Assembly: GCA_947454745.1 (NCBI GenBank)
Contig: CANGMV010000100.1
Coordinates: forward strand, 1 to 5,235
DNA length: 5,235 nucleotides
Reading direction: 5' to 3'
Source: Bacteroidota bacterium
GTDB taxonomy: Bacteria; Bacteroidota; Bacteroidia; Chitinophagales; Chitinophagaceae
In this document: positions 1 to 5,235 of the stretch, one piece after another
Layout of the letters: each line of letters opens with the position of its first letter
Numbering within the stretch: position 1 is the stretch's first letter
Position numbers and translations under genes: made by a program
Notes under the pieces: model-generated
Seen by the model: the letters and a program-made list of their open reading frames with translations, nothing else
Told to the model about the DNA's origin: nothing
Database searches by the model: none

Positions 1-552
1 CAAAGCAAAAGCCATTGCAACAACAGATCCAATCTGTACATAGCGTATTCTTTTAACTTTTAATACGGATACGAATATAAACGAAATAATTAAAATTATG
101 CTAACAATGAGCAGCTGACCCAGCTCTAAACCTAGGTTAAATGCGAAGAGCGGTCCAAGTAAAGATTCCTCCTTCCCGAGTAGGCTTTTCAGGTAAGTGC
201 TAAAGCCTAAACCATGAATCAAGCCAAAAAATAGGGCTAAAAAGTAAATTATGGGGTACTTTGACTTAAAATCGAAGCTTTTTACCCAAAAATTGGACAC
301 TGCAGTCATTAAAATGGTCACTGGAATTAAAAATTCTATAATGGCAGACGGGAAATTCAACCAGTTTAAAGTACTTAACGCAAGGGTTACAGAATGACCA
401 ATGGTAAATGCGGTTACCAATACCAAAAGCTTTTTCCAATCCGTCAATTGGTACCGAAGGGTGAGTACAAGTACAAATAGTATATGATCCCAAGCACTCC
501 AATCCATAATATGCCTGAAACCTAAGTGTAAATAGATTTCCATTTCGTCCAT
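1..552 (-). CDS. HupE/UreJ-family integral membrane protein (C-terminus cut by window edge)
   Basis: An open frame of 184 codons runs from ATG at 552 to the left edge without a stop. It reads as a polytopic membrane protein of the HupE/UreJ type. The N-terminus (residues 8-24) has the family pattern LHLGFRH..DW..WDHI with His9, His14, Asp17, Asp22 and His23. It is followed by membrane segments near 24-34, 42-60, 66-84, 101-118, 131-148 and 148-164. Conserved helix motifs are FTIGHS (49-54), GLIHGLGFS (110-118) and FNLGLELGQ (138-146). Relatives have been linked to nickel or other metal handling beside hydrogenase and urease genes. No such genes are visible here, so the substrate is unknown. 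The Bacteroidota short form is usually about 190 residues, so only a few residues should be missing. A second in-frame ATG at 543 would remove three residues; neither start has a Shine-Dalgarno. It is transcribed divergently from the DUF6702-type gene. Family assignment is strong; function is not established. Confidence 0.88.
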   Translation of the reverse strand, partial: MDEMEIYLHLGFRHIMDWSAWDHILFVLVLTLRYQLTDWKKLLVLVTAFTIGHSVTLALSTLNWLNFPSAIIEFLIPVTILMTAVSNFWVKSFDFKSKYPIIYFLALFFGLIHGLGFSTYLKSLLGKEESLLGPLFAFNLGLELGQLLIVSIILIISFIFVSVLKVKRIRYVQIGSVVAMAFAL

Positions 553-599
553 AAATCAAATTTTTAGGCTAAGTAATTAATCGAGACATTTGCACTAGA

Positions 600-607
600 C
601 AAATATA
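600..607 (-). promoter_or_regulatory. Candidate Bacteroidota -7 promoter box for the HupE-like gene
   Basis: On the minus strand these bases read TATATTTG, a perfect match to the Bacteroidota -7 consensus TAnnTTTG. They lie 47 bases upstream of the HupE-like ATG, which would give a leader of about 40 bases. I see no TTG -33 element at the usual 19-21 base spacing (that position falls inside the start of the neighbouring gene), so this is only half a promoter. In AT-rich DNA such an octamer can occur by chance. Confidence 0.35.
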
Positions 608-613
608 ACTATT

Positions 614-1102
614 ATGACTTGGATTGGATGGAAACCACTTACGACCCTTTTAATGGCCTTAATGCACCCTTTTTATGTTTCTGTAATTGATATAAACCAC
701 AATGAGAAGGAAGCCAATTTGGAAATAAGTGTGCGTACATTCACGACCGACTTAGAAACGCGCATTGAAAAAGAATACAATGTAAAATTAGATTTATCCG
801 ATCCTAAGCAAAAAGCTAAAGCCGAGGAATACATCAATTTATACGTACAAAAAAGACTAGCACTTAGTCCTAATGGTGTAAAAGGAAAATTAGACTTTAT
901 CGGATTTGAAATTCAAAAAGAAAGTACTTGGAGCTATTTTGAAATCAACAATATTAAACAGCTCAAACAATTGGATGTTTTTTGCGAGATCCTCTTTGGA
1001 ATCGATCCACAGCAAATAAATATCCTACATGTAAAAGCGAATGGCCAAAAGAAAAGCTTTGAATTAACAGCTCCCAAAAACAGAACTAGCTTTACTTTTT
1101 AA
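614..1102 (+). CDS. DUF6702-family exported protein
   Basis: This is a 162-residue protein. Its first ~17 residues (Trp-Ile-Gly-Trp-Lys, then a Leu/Ala/Met-rich stretch) look like a short signal peptide or membrane anchor ending just before HPFYVSV at 18-24. The HPFYVSV-x-[DE]-I-xHN opening, the following LEISVRTFTTDLE (36-48), the helical YINLYVQKRLAL (73-84), the short NGVKGKLDFIGFE (87-99) and TWSYFEI (105-111) match what I recall of DUF6702, a Bacteroidota family of unknown function. The mature protein is probably a small beta-rich periplasmic domain with one amphipathic helical region. The start is fixed by an in-frame TAG at 596-598 with no other ATG between. There is no Shine-Dalgarno. 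The gene is divergent from the HupE-like gene across 61 bp, and its stop overlaps the tail of the glycosyltransferase gene by 11 bp. Family call fairly sure, role unknown. Confidence 0.82.
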   Translation: MTWIGWKPLTTLLMALMHPFYVSVIDINHNEKEANLEISVRTFTTDLETRIEKEYNVKLDLSDPKQKAKAEEYINLYVQKRLALSPNGVKGKLDFIGFEIQKESTWSYFEINNIKQLKQLDVFCEILFGIDPQQINILHVKANGQKKSFELTAPKNRTSFTF

Positions 1103-2762
1103 GTTCAATTAACTCAAAGAGGGTTAATTCGTTTTGCCTTGTAGATGGATTTAAAAAAGGCAAGCTTAACATCGTAACATGATACCGATTAGATTTATAA
1201 TGTTGAATACTCGCCGGGAATTGTACGCGTAAACTTGAATCATTCACCGCATCAGTAATCACCCAATCCCCTGCTTTTAATTGCAGGCTATCCTTAGTGT
1301 TCGAAAATATATGTTGGCCATAAAAATGCAAGGCATTGCTATTGGGTATTTTGTACAAGATCATTTTATCTTCATTCCAACCTTTCTTTTTAATCACCTG
1401 CACCAATTGATTACCCCATTGGTATTTTAATAAGTTGGGGTAAAAATGCGTGTTCATGAAAACATTTACGCCCAACATTAAAACCACTGAAATGTAAAAC
1501 CATTTTTGACCCATTGTTTTTTTAGAAACAAACTGGGCAATCATAATTAGGAATGCAGCTATGCCTAAAACCCCTACCCAGCCTATTTTTCCAAAGGGCA
1601 CCCATGCAATCATGCCTGCAGCAATAACCAGCACACTAAATATAAAAAGATGAAACCCATAAAAAACTTTAACTGATTTTGAAACTGCATTGTTATTCCA
1701 AAGCACTTTCTCCCAATGGCTTGCAGTGACAATGGCTGCTAATGGGAATACCACAAAAATATAATGCGGCAATTGCGCTTGACTTCGAGATAGTACAAGG
1801 TATGTAAGTACAAATCCAAAAAAGCTAATACGTTCGGCGCTGGGATTAAAAACGCCTTCCTTAACAATTGCAAATGCTTTTGCAAATAAGGCCCATAAAA
1901 AAACAAAAATCCAAGGCAAGAAACTCCAAAACATATTCTCTAATAAAAAAGTAAAGTACCCCATTTCCTTGTAGGCATTCTCTCCTGTATATCTTCCAAA
2001 ACTTTGTGTCCAATAATAAAATTCAAGGCCTGATCGAATGGGTCGCTCATTAATAATTTTACCCGGATGCAAATCATATTGTTGATATAAACCCCAGCTC
2101 ATGGGAAACAACAATACAGCCAATAATAAAATACCTGGAATATAAATTGGCTTATAAAAGTAATCCCATTTTTTTTGGCTTATCCAATACGGAGCCAATG
2201 CAAGCACAGGCACTACCAATGCAATGGGTCCTTTGGTCATCATCCCACCTGCTATCGCTACAATGCCTATGAAAAAATAGGTATTGTTATTGTTCTTACT
2301 GCCCCCTTCCGCCCATTTAGCAAGTAAATAAATAGTTAACATTACCCAACCCACCAACATGGTATCGGTTCTTACATCGTGTGCAATTAAAAAGAAAGCC
2401 TGACAACTCGCTAATATAATCGTTGCTAAACGCGCTGTTTGTGTACTATAATAAAGTTGTGCAAATTTAAACGTGGCATACAATGCAACCCCTAAAAATA
2501 ATAAGGATGGTAAACGATAAGCCCAGTCATGCACGCCGAATATTTTCATGGACAATGCTGAAAGCCAAAACAACATTGGCGGCTTGTCCAAATAATCTTT
2601 ACCTAAATCAAAAATTTGCAAGAAACTATTGCGCTCCAACATCTCTCTACTTATGGAAGCATATTGTGCTGCGTCAATATCCATTAAGGGAATCCTAAAG
2701 CTCCCAACTAAATAAATGCCCACGCAAGCTGCTAACAATAAAAGAAAGGTATTTTTTTGCAT
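1092..2762 (-). CDS. ArnT/PMT-like membrane glycosyltransferase (GT39/GT83-type)
   Basis: This 556-residue polytopic protein should transfer a sugar from a polyprenyl-phosphate donor to an acceptor on the outer face of the inner membrane. Numbering from the preferred ATG at 2762, a membrane helix (about 5-22) leads into the first periplasmic loop with PLMDIDAAQY (25-34). Its acidic residues Asp28 and Asp30 sit where this superfamily keeps its catalytic Asp. DKPP (59-62), HDVRTD (128-133), MTKGP (175-179) and RSQAQLPHY (326-334) are further family landmarks. About ten or more hydrophobic helices follow, and the last ~115 residues form a soluble tail. ArnT from enterobacteria has a similar overall length (about 550), but sugar and acceptor cannot be read from this sequence. 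An ATG at 2816 would add 18 residues, but these overlap the PAP2 gene by 35 bases and consist of a low-complexity NQN-rich stretch made by a local duplication, so I prefer 2762. The gene lies 19 bp after the PAP2 gene, probably in the same operon. Confidence 0.87.
   Translation of the reverse strand: MQKNTFLLLLAACVGIYLVGSFRIPLMDIDAAQYASISREMLERNSFLQIFDLGKDYLDKPPMLFWLSALSMKIFGVHDWAYRLPSLLFLGVALYATFKFAQLYYSTQTARLATIILASCQAFFLIAHDVRTDTMLVGWVMLTIYLLAKWAEGGSKNNNNTYFFIGIVAIAGGMMTKGPIALVVPVLALAPYWISQKKWDYFYKPIYIPGILLLAVLLFPMSWGLYQQYDLHPGKIINERPIRSGLEFYYWTQSFGRYTGENAYKEMGYFTFLLENMFWSFLPWIFVFLWALFAKAFAIVKEGVFNPSAERISFFGFVLTYLVLSRSQAQLPHYIFVVFPLAAIVTASHWEKVLWNNNAVSKSVKVFYGFHLFIFSVLVIAAGMIAWVPFGKIGWVGVLGIAAFLIMIAQFVSKKTMGQKWFYISVVLMLGVNVFMNTHFYPNLLKYQWGNQLVQVIKKKGWNEDKMILYKIPNSNALHFYGQHIFSNTKDSLQLKAGDWVITDAVNDSSLRVQFPASIQHYKSNRYHVTMLSLPFLNPSTRQNELTLFELIELKK
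1107..1129. repeat. Short inverted repeat just after the DUF6702 stop (possible weak terminator)
   Basis: AATTAAC at 1107-1113 pairs with GTTAATT at 1123-1129 around a 9-base loop. On the plus strand it begins five bases after the DUF6702 stop and is followed by CGTTTTG, so it could be a weak intrinsic terminator for that gene. The stem is only 7 bp, AT-rich, and lies inside the coding end of the opposing glycosyltransferase gene. On the minus strand no U-run follows it. Chance is a real alternative. Confidence 0.22.
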
Positions 2763-2768
2763 ACTACT

Positions 2769-2794
2769 ATTTTGATTGCATTTATTTTGATTGC
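2769..2794. repeat. Two-copy 11-bp direct repeat (period 15) across the PAP2 stop codon
   Basis: ATTTTGATTGC occurs at 2769-2779 and again at 2784-2794. On the minus strand the PAP2 gene ends CAA TCA AAA TAA, and the next bases are ATG CAA TCA AAA TAG, so the last codons and stop of PAP2 have been copied once. The second copy forms a four-codon reading frame (MQSK, 2781-2767) directly abutting the PAP2 stop as TAAATG. It ends four bases before the glycosyltransferase ATG at 2762. The simplest explanation is replication slippage. A role in coupling translation between the two genes is possible but unproven. Confidence 0.75.
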
Positions 2795-3357
2795 CATTTT
2801 TGATATAAACGACCATTTACATACCCAACTAAAATTCCAATAAGCGCACCTACGAAAACGTCTAATGGATAATGCACCCCTACATACACTTGTGCATAGG
2901 ATATGGTGGCTGCCCAAAATAAAAACAAGAATCTATAATTTTTAAATAATGGCTGCAAGGTCATCACTACAAACATTGCTACTCCAAAATGATTGGCTGC
3001 ATGTGAGGAAGTAAAACTAAACCCTCCCGAACAATGCGCTAATAATAATCTTGATTGATGCATAATTTCAGGATCGGCACATGGACGAAGTCTATGAAAA
3101 TAGGGTTTGAAAAAACTACTACTTATTTGATCGGTCAATGCCACATTCACACCCACCAACACAACCCATTTCCATGCGGTTTTACCCCATTTGTAAAATA
3201 AGTAGCCTATAATGACAATGTACAATGGAATCCAATTTTTGGAATCCCTTACCCAAGGCAGGATCGTATCCAAGAATCCTCCCGTCCATTTGCCATTAAT
3301 CATCGCAAAAAGGGCCTTGTCCTTTTCCAATAAAGCAGTCCAAAAGTCTTGCATCAT
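2782..3357 (-). CDS. PAP2-family membrane phosphatase (lipid phosphate or undecaprenyl-pyrophosphate phosphatase type)
   Basis: This is a 191-residue inner-membrane protein with hydrophobic segments near 43-57, 61-77, 122-137, 141-157 and 166-180. The PAP2 signature is present in three parts: KPYFHRLRP (Lys84, Arg91, Pro92), TSSHAANHF (Ser118 and the catalytic-type His119), and GVHYPLD (160-166; His162 and Asp166). The Arg expected six residues before His162 is Gln156 instead. Cys93 and Cys109 lie in the loop between motifs 1 and 2 and could form a periplasmic disulfide. Members of this family dephosphorylate undecaprenyl pyrophosphate, phosphatidylglycerol phosphate or lipid A; the substrate cannot be chosen from sequence alone. 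The SSHAANHF form is, as I recall, common in Bacteroidota. Translation could begin at either of two adjacent ATGs (3357 or 3354). It is the first gene of a probable operon with the glycosyltransferase and is divergent from the mutase gene. Confidence 0.88.
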   Translation of the reverse strand: MMQDFWTALLEKDKALFAMINGKWTGGFLDTILPWVRDSKNWIPLYIVIIGYLFYKWGKTAWKWVVLVGVNVALTDQISSSFFKPYFHRLRPCADPEIMHQSRLLLAHCSGGFSFTSSHAANHFGVAMFVVMTLQPLFKNYRFLFLFWAATISYAQVYVGVHYPLDVFVGALIGILVGYVNGRLYQKWQSK

Positions 3358-3392
3358 TGGATAAAGATACCAAGAAGTGTAAAAATTTGAAG

Positions 3393-3400
3393 TAAATTTG
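3393..3400 (+). promoter_or_regulatory. Candidate Bacteroidota -7 promoter box for the mutase gene
   Basis: TAAATTTG matches the Bacteroidota -7 consensus TAnnTTTG exactly and lies 32 bases before the mutase ATG, giving a leader of about 25 bases. The bases between box and ATG are very A-rich, as is usual upstream of well-translated genes in this phylum. No TTG is present 19-21 bases upstream; the nearest one (3357-3359) is too far. The position in a short divergent spacer supports it. Confidence 0.45.
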
Positions 3401-3432
3401 TAAATCCTTTTTAAAAAGTAAAAACAAGCACT

Positions 3433-4815
3433 ATGTCTCTTATAAAAAGCATCTCCGGTTTTAGAGGTACTATTGGCGGAAAACCCAATGACAATCTAAC
3501 CCCTATTGATATTGTAAAATTTGCCTCGGCTTATGGAACTTGGTTAAAAAGTAAAACACCAGGTCGCAAAAAAGTAGTGGTGGGAAGAGACGGTAGAATG
3601 AGCGGTGAAATGGTGGAAGCACTAGTGGAACAAAGCTTATTGGCTTTAGGAATCGATGTAATTCATTTAGGGCTGAGCACTACCCCAACAGTGGAGATGG
3701 CGGTGGTATTTGAGGAGGCAGATGGGGGTATTATATTAACAGCTAGCCACAATCCAAAAGAATGGAATGCTTTGAAATTATTAAATGAAAAAGGTGAATT
3801 TGTTAGTGGTGAAGAAGGAAAAACTATTTTGACTTTAGCAGCCAATGAAGATTTTAATTATGCATCTGTGGACAATATGGGTAAGATTATTGCCAATGAC
3901 CATAGTTTAGAAAAACATATTAAAGCCATTGTGGAATATCCATTGGTAGATATAAACGCAATTAAAGCTGCCAACTTTTCGGTGGTAGTTGACGCCATTA
4001 ATAGCTCAGGTGCTTTTACGGTTCCTGCATTACTAAAAGCGATTGGCGTTAACAATATTAAAGTGCTAAACGCTGAAATGACAGGCAATTTCGCACATAA
4101 CCCTGAGCCATTAAAGGAACACCTTACTGATTTATGCGGCACTGTATTAAAAGAAAAAGCACATTTAGGTATTGCAGTAGATCCCGATGTGGATCGCTTG
4201 TGTTTTGTGAGTGAGGATGGTGAACTTTTTGGAGAAGAATATACCTTAGTGGCTGTTGCAGATTATATTTTACAAAATAAAAAAGGTGCCACTGTAAGCA
4301 ATCTTTCTTCCACAAGAGCCCTAAGAGATGTTACTGAAAAATACGGATGCCAATACTTTGCAAGTGCAGTAGGTGAAGTGAATGTAGTGACCATGATGAA
4401 AAATCAAAAAGCAGTGATTGGTGGCGAAGGCAATGGAGGTATTATTGTTCCCGATTTGCATTATGGAAGAGATGCTTTGATAGGTATTGCTTTATTCTTA
4501 ACTCATTTGGCAAAATCAAAAATGACCACTTCAGCCTTAAGAGCAAGTTACCCTGCTTATTTTATGAGCAAGAAAAAAATGGACTTGGATGGCAATATTT
4601 CACTAGACAAAATCTTCATAACCTTAGAAACCAAATTTGGGCAATACCCTATTAATAAGGTGGATGGGTTTAAGATAGACTTTGACAACACTTGGGTCCA
4701 TTTAAGATCTAGCAATACCGAACCTATTATCCGCATTTATACCGAAGCCCCTTCACAAAATGAGGCCGACAAACTTGCAGACGAGATCATTTCAATTATT
4801 GGCACAATTAAGTAA
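3433..4815 (+). CDS. glmM: Phosphoglucosamine mutase / phosphohexomutase (GlmM-like)
   Basis: This complete 460-residue alpha-D-phosphohexomutase most likely interconverts glucosamine-6-phosphate and glucosamine-1-phosphate in the cytoplasm, the step before GlmU on the way to UDP-GlcNAc. The four active-site elements appear in order. The phosphoserine loop is TASHNP at 103-108, with Ser105 phosphorylated. The Mg2+ site is DPDVDR at 250-255 (Asp250, Asp252, Asp254). The sugar loop is GEGNGG at 331-336, and the phosphate-binding loop is RSSNTEP at 425-431. The N-terminal SISGFRGTIGG (6-16) is also typical. The GEGNGG loop differs from GEQSGH of Escherichia coli-type GlmM and GEMSGH of many PMM/PGM enzymes. 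It resembles the GEENGG loop I recall from archaeal-type enzymes, so phosphomannomutase or phosphoglucomutase activity remains possible. The length is near the family norm (about 445-465). An in-frame stop at 3412-3414 leaves 3433 as the only ATG. A cysteine desulfurase gene follows after 9 bp. Confidence 0.9.
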   Translation: MSLIKSISGFRGTIGGKPNDNLTPIDIVKFASAYGTWLKSKTPGRKKVVVGRDGRMSGEMVEALVEQSLLALGIDVIHLGLSTTPTVEMAVVFEEADGGIILTASHNPKEWNALKLLNEKGEFVSGEEGKTILTLAANEDFNYASVDNMGKIIANDHSLEKHIKAIVEYPLVDINAIKAANFSVVVDAINSSGAFTVPALLKAIGVNNIKVLNAEMTGNFAHNPEPLKEHLTDLCGTVLKEKAHLGIAVDPDVDRLCFVSEDGELFGEEYTLVAVADYILQNKKGATVSNLSSTRALRDVTEKYGCQYFASAVGEVNVVTMMKNQKAVIGGEGNGGIIVPDLHYGRDALIGIALFLTHLAKSKMTTSALRASYPAYFMSKKKMDLDGNISLDKIFITLETKFGQYPINKVDGFKIDFDNTWVHLRSSNTEPIIRIYTEAPSQNEADKLADEIISIIGTIK

Positions 4816-4824
4816 TTTAGCGAT

Positions 4825-5235
4825 ATGGAGAGAATTTATTTTGACAACGCAGCAACGACTTCCTTGGATCCAGAAGTATTAGAAGCGATGATGCCTTATT
4901 TAACCGAAAAATTTGGCAACCCATCTTCAATATATAGTTATGGTAGAGAGTCGAGAATGGCAGTAGAACAAGCGCGTAAATCGGTAGCAAAAAATTTAGG
5001 AGCAAAACCTGCTGAAATATTTTTCACAAGCGGCGGCACCGAAAGCAGCAATACGATTTTACATGGTGCGATTTATGACCTTGGATGTAAACATATTATT
5101 AGTTCACCAATCGAGCACCATGCAACATTGCATTCAGTAGAACATTTGGCAAAATCAGCAGGCGTTACTTTGGACTATGTAAACATTTTGCCTAACGGCC
5201 ATATCGATCTTACCCATTTAGAACAATTATTGGAA
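4825..5235 (+). CDS. Cysteine desulfurase, NifS/IscS type (N-terminal part, cut by window edge)
   Basis: The frame opens at ATG 4825 and stays open for 137 codons to the right edge, about one third of the usual ~380-400 residues. The product is a PLP-dependent class V aminotransferase-fold enzyme that takes sulfur from cysteine, giving alanine and a protein persulfide for Fe-S clusters or tRNA thiolation. Visible landmarks are IYFDNAATT (4-12), FGNPSSIYSYGR (30-41), the PLP-phosphate loop FTSGGTESSN (67-76) and SPIEHHAT (94-101), whose His98 corresponds to the His that stacks on the PLP ring. The PLP lysine and the catalytic cysteine loop lie beyond the window, so IscS, NifS and other group I types cannot be separated, and I give no symbol. 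The ATG follows the mutase stop by 9 bp with no Shine-Dalgarno, suggesting co-transcription. Confidence 0.93.
   Translation, partial: MERIYFDNAATTSLDPEVLEAMMPYLTEKFGNPSSIYSYGRESRMAVEQARKSVAKNLGAKPAEIFFTSGGTESSNTILHGAIYDLGCKHIISSPIEHHATLHSVEHLAKSAGVTLDYVNILPNGHIDLTHLEQLLE

Noticed and set aside
266..559. A 97-codon minus-strand frame over the HupE-like gene.
   Set aside because: It has no family features and lies out of frame with the 184-codon frame that carries all HupE/UreJ motifs; it is a shadow frame.
585..592. GACATTTG as a possible -7 box for the DUF6702-type gene.
   Set aside because: It misses the first base of TAnnTTTG, has no -33 TTG at the right spacing, and would leave a very short leader; evidence is too thin.
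2483..2698. A 71-codon plus-strand frame inside the glycosyltransferase gene.
   Set aside because: It is opposite the conserved DKPP region of the transferase and has no features of its own.
2763..2816. An 18-residue N-terminal extension of the glycosyltransferase starting at ATG 2816.
   Set aside because: The extension is low-complexity, made by a local duplication, overlaps the PAP2 coding end by 35 bases, and precedes a normal start right before the first membrane helix.
2732..2917. A 61-codon minus-strand frame across the PAP2/glycosyltransferase junction.
   Set aside because: It overlaps both real genes in another frame and its Cys/Arg-rich composition is typical of a shadow frame.
3362..3369. 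TATCTTTA on the minus strand as a -7 box giving a leaderless PAP2 transcript starting at its ATG.
   Set aside because: It matches TAnnTTTG in all but the last base, but no -33 TTG is found at a suitable distance, so it is likely chance in AT-rich DNA.
3858..4142. A 94-codon antisense frame within the mutase gene (and similar ones at 3663-3845 and 4124-4315).
   Set aside because: They lie fully inside a well-supported conserved gene and show no recognisable domain or start signal.
4817..5005. A 62-codon antisense frame over the start of the cysteine desulfurase.
   Set aside because: The opposite strand encodes clear desulfurase motifs throughout; the antisense product has no supporting feature.
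1..5235. Defence system, mobile element, CRISPR array, tRNA or rRNA.
   Set aside because: No repeat-spacer pattern, transposase, integrase, nuclease-type motif or tRNA-like fold was seen; almost every base is accounted for by six conserved-family genes.

Overview
The window looks like ordinary chromosomal DNA of a Bacteroidota bacterium, perhaps Chitinophagaceae-like, although the family is only a guess. The DNA is AT-rich and the genes are tightly packed. None of the six starts has a convincing Shine-Dalgarno sequence, and two upstream regions carry a perfect TAnnTTTG box, the -7 element of Bacteroidota promoters. DUF6702, the ~190-residue short form of HupE/UreJ, and the PAP2 type with an SSHAANHF motif are all, as far as I recall, typical of this phylum.

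Layout from left to right. (1) 1-552, minus: an almost complete HupE/UreJ-family membrane protein, cut at its C-terminus by the window edge. (2) 553-613: a 61-bp divergent spacer. (3) 614-1102, plus: a small exported DUF6702-type protein. (4) 1092-2762, minus: a large ArnT/PMT-like membrane glycosyltransferase, whose end overlaps the previous gene tail to tail by 11 bp. (5) 2782-3357, minus: a PAP2-family membrane phosphatase immediately upstream of the glycosyltransferase; the two probably form an operon. (6) 3358-3432: a 75-bp divergent spacer with a candidate promoter. (7) 3433-4815, plus: a phosphoglucosamine/phosphohexose mutase (GlmM-like). (8) 4825 to the right edge, plus: the N-terminal 137 residues of a NifS/IscS-type cysteine desulfurase, 9 bp after the mutase.

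Functionally there are three units. The HupE-like and DUF6702 genes face away from each other and may form an envelope pair, possibly metal-related; this is inference. The PAP2 and glycosyltransferase genes suggest polyprenyl-phosphate or lipid A chemistry at the inner membrane: a lipid (pyro)phosphatase plus an enzyme that transfers a sugar from a polyprenyl-phosphate donor. The mutase supplies GlcN-1-P for UDP-GlcNAc (peptidoglycan and LPS) and is followed by the sulfur-mobilising enzyme for Fe-S clusters and thiolated tRNA.

I found no RNA gene, CRISPR array, insertion sequence, phage gene or clear new system. The points most worth a second look are the split HupE/DUF6702 pair, the Gln in place of the usual Arg in the third PAP2 motif, a 15-bp tandem duplication across the PAP2 stop codon that creates a misleading extended start for the glycosyltransferase, and the GEGNGG sugar loop of the mutase.
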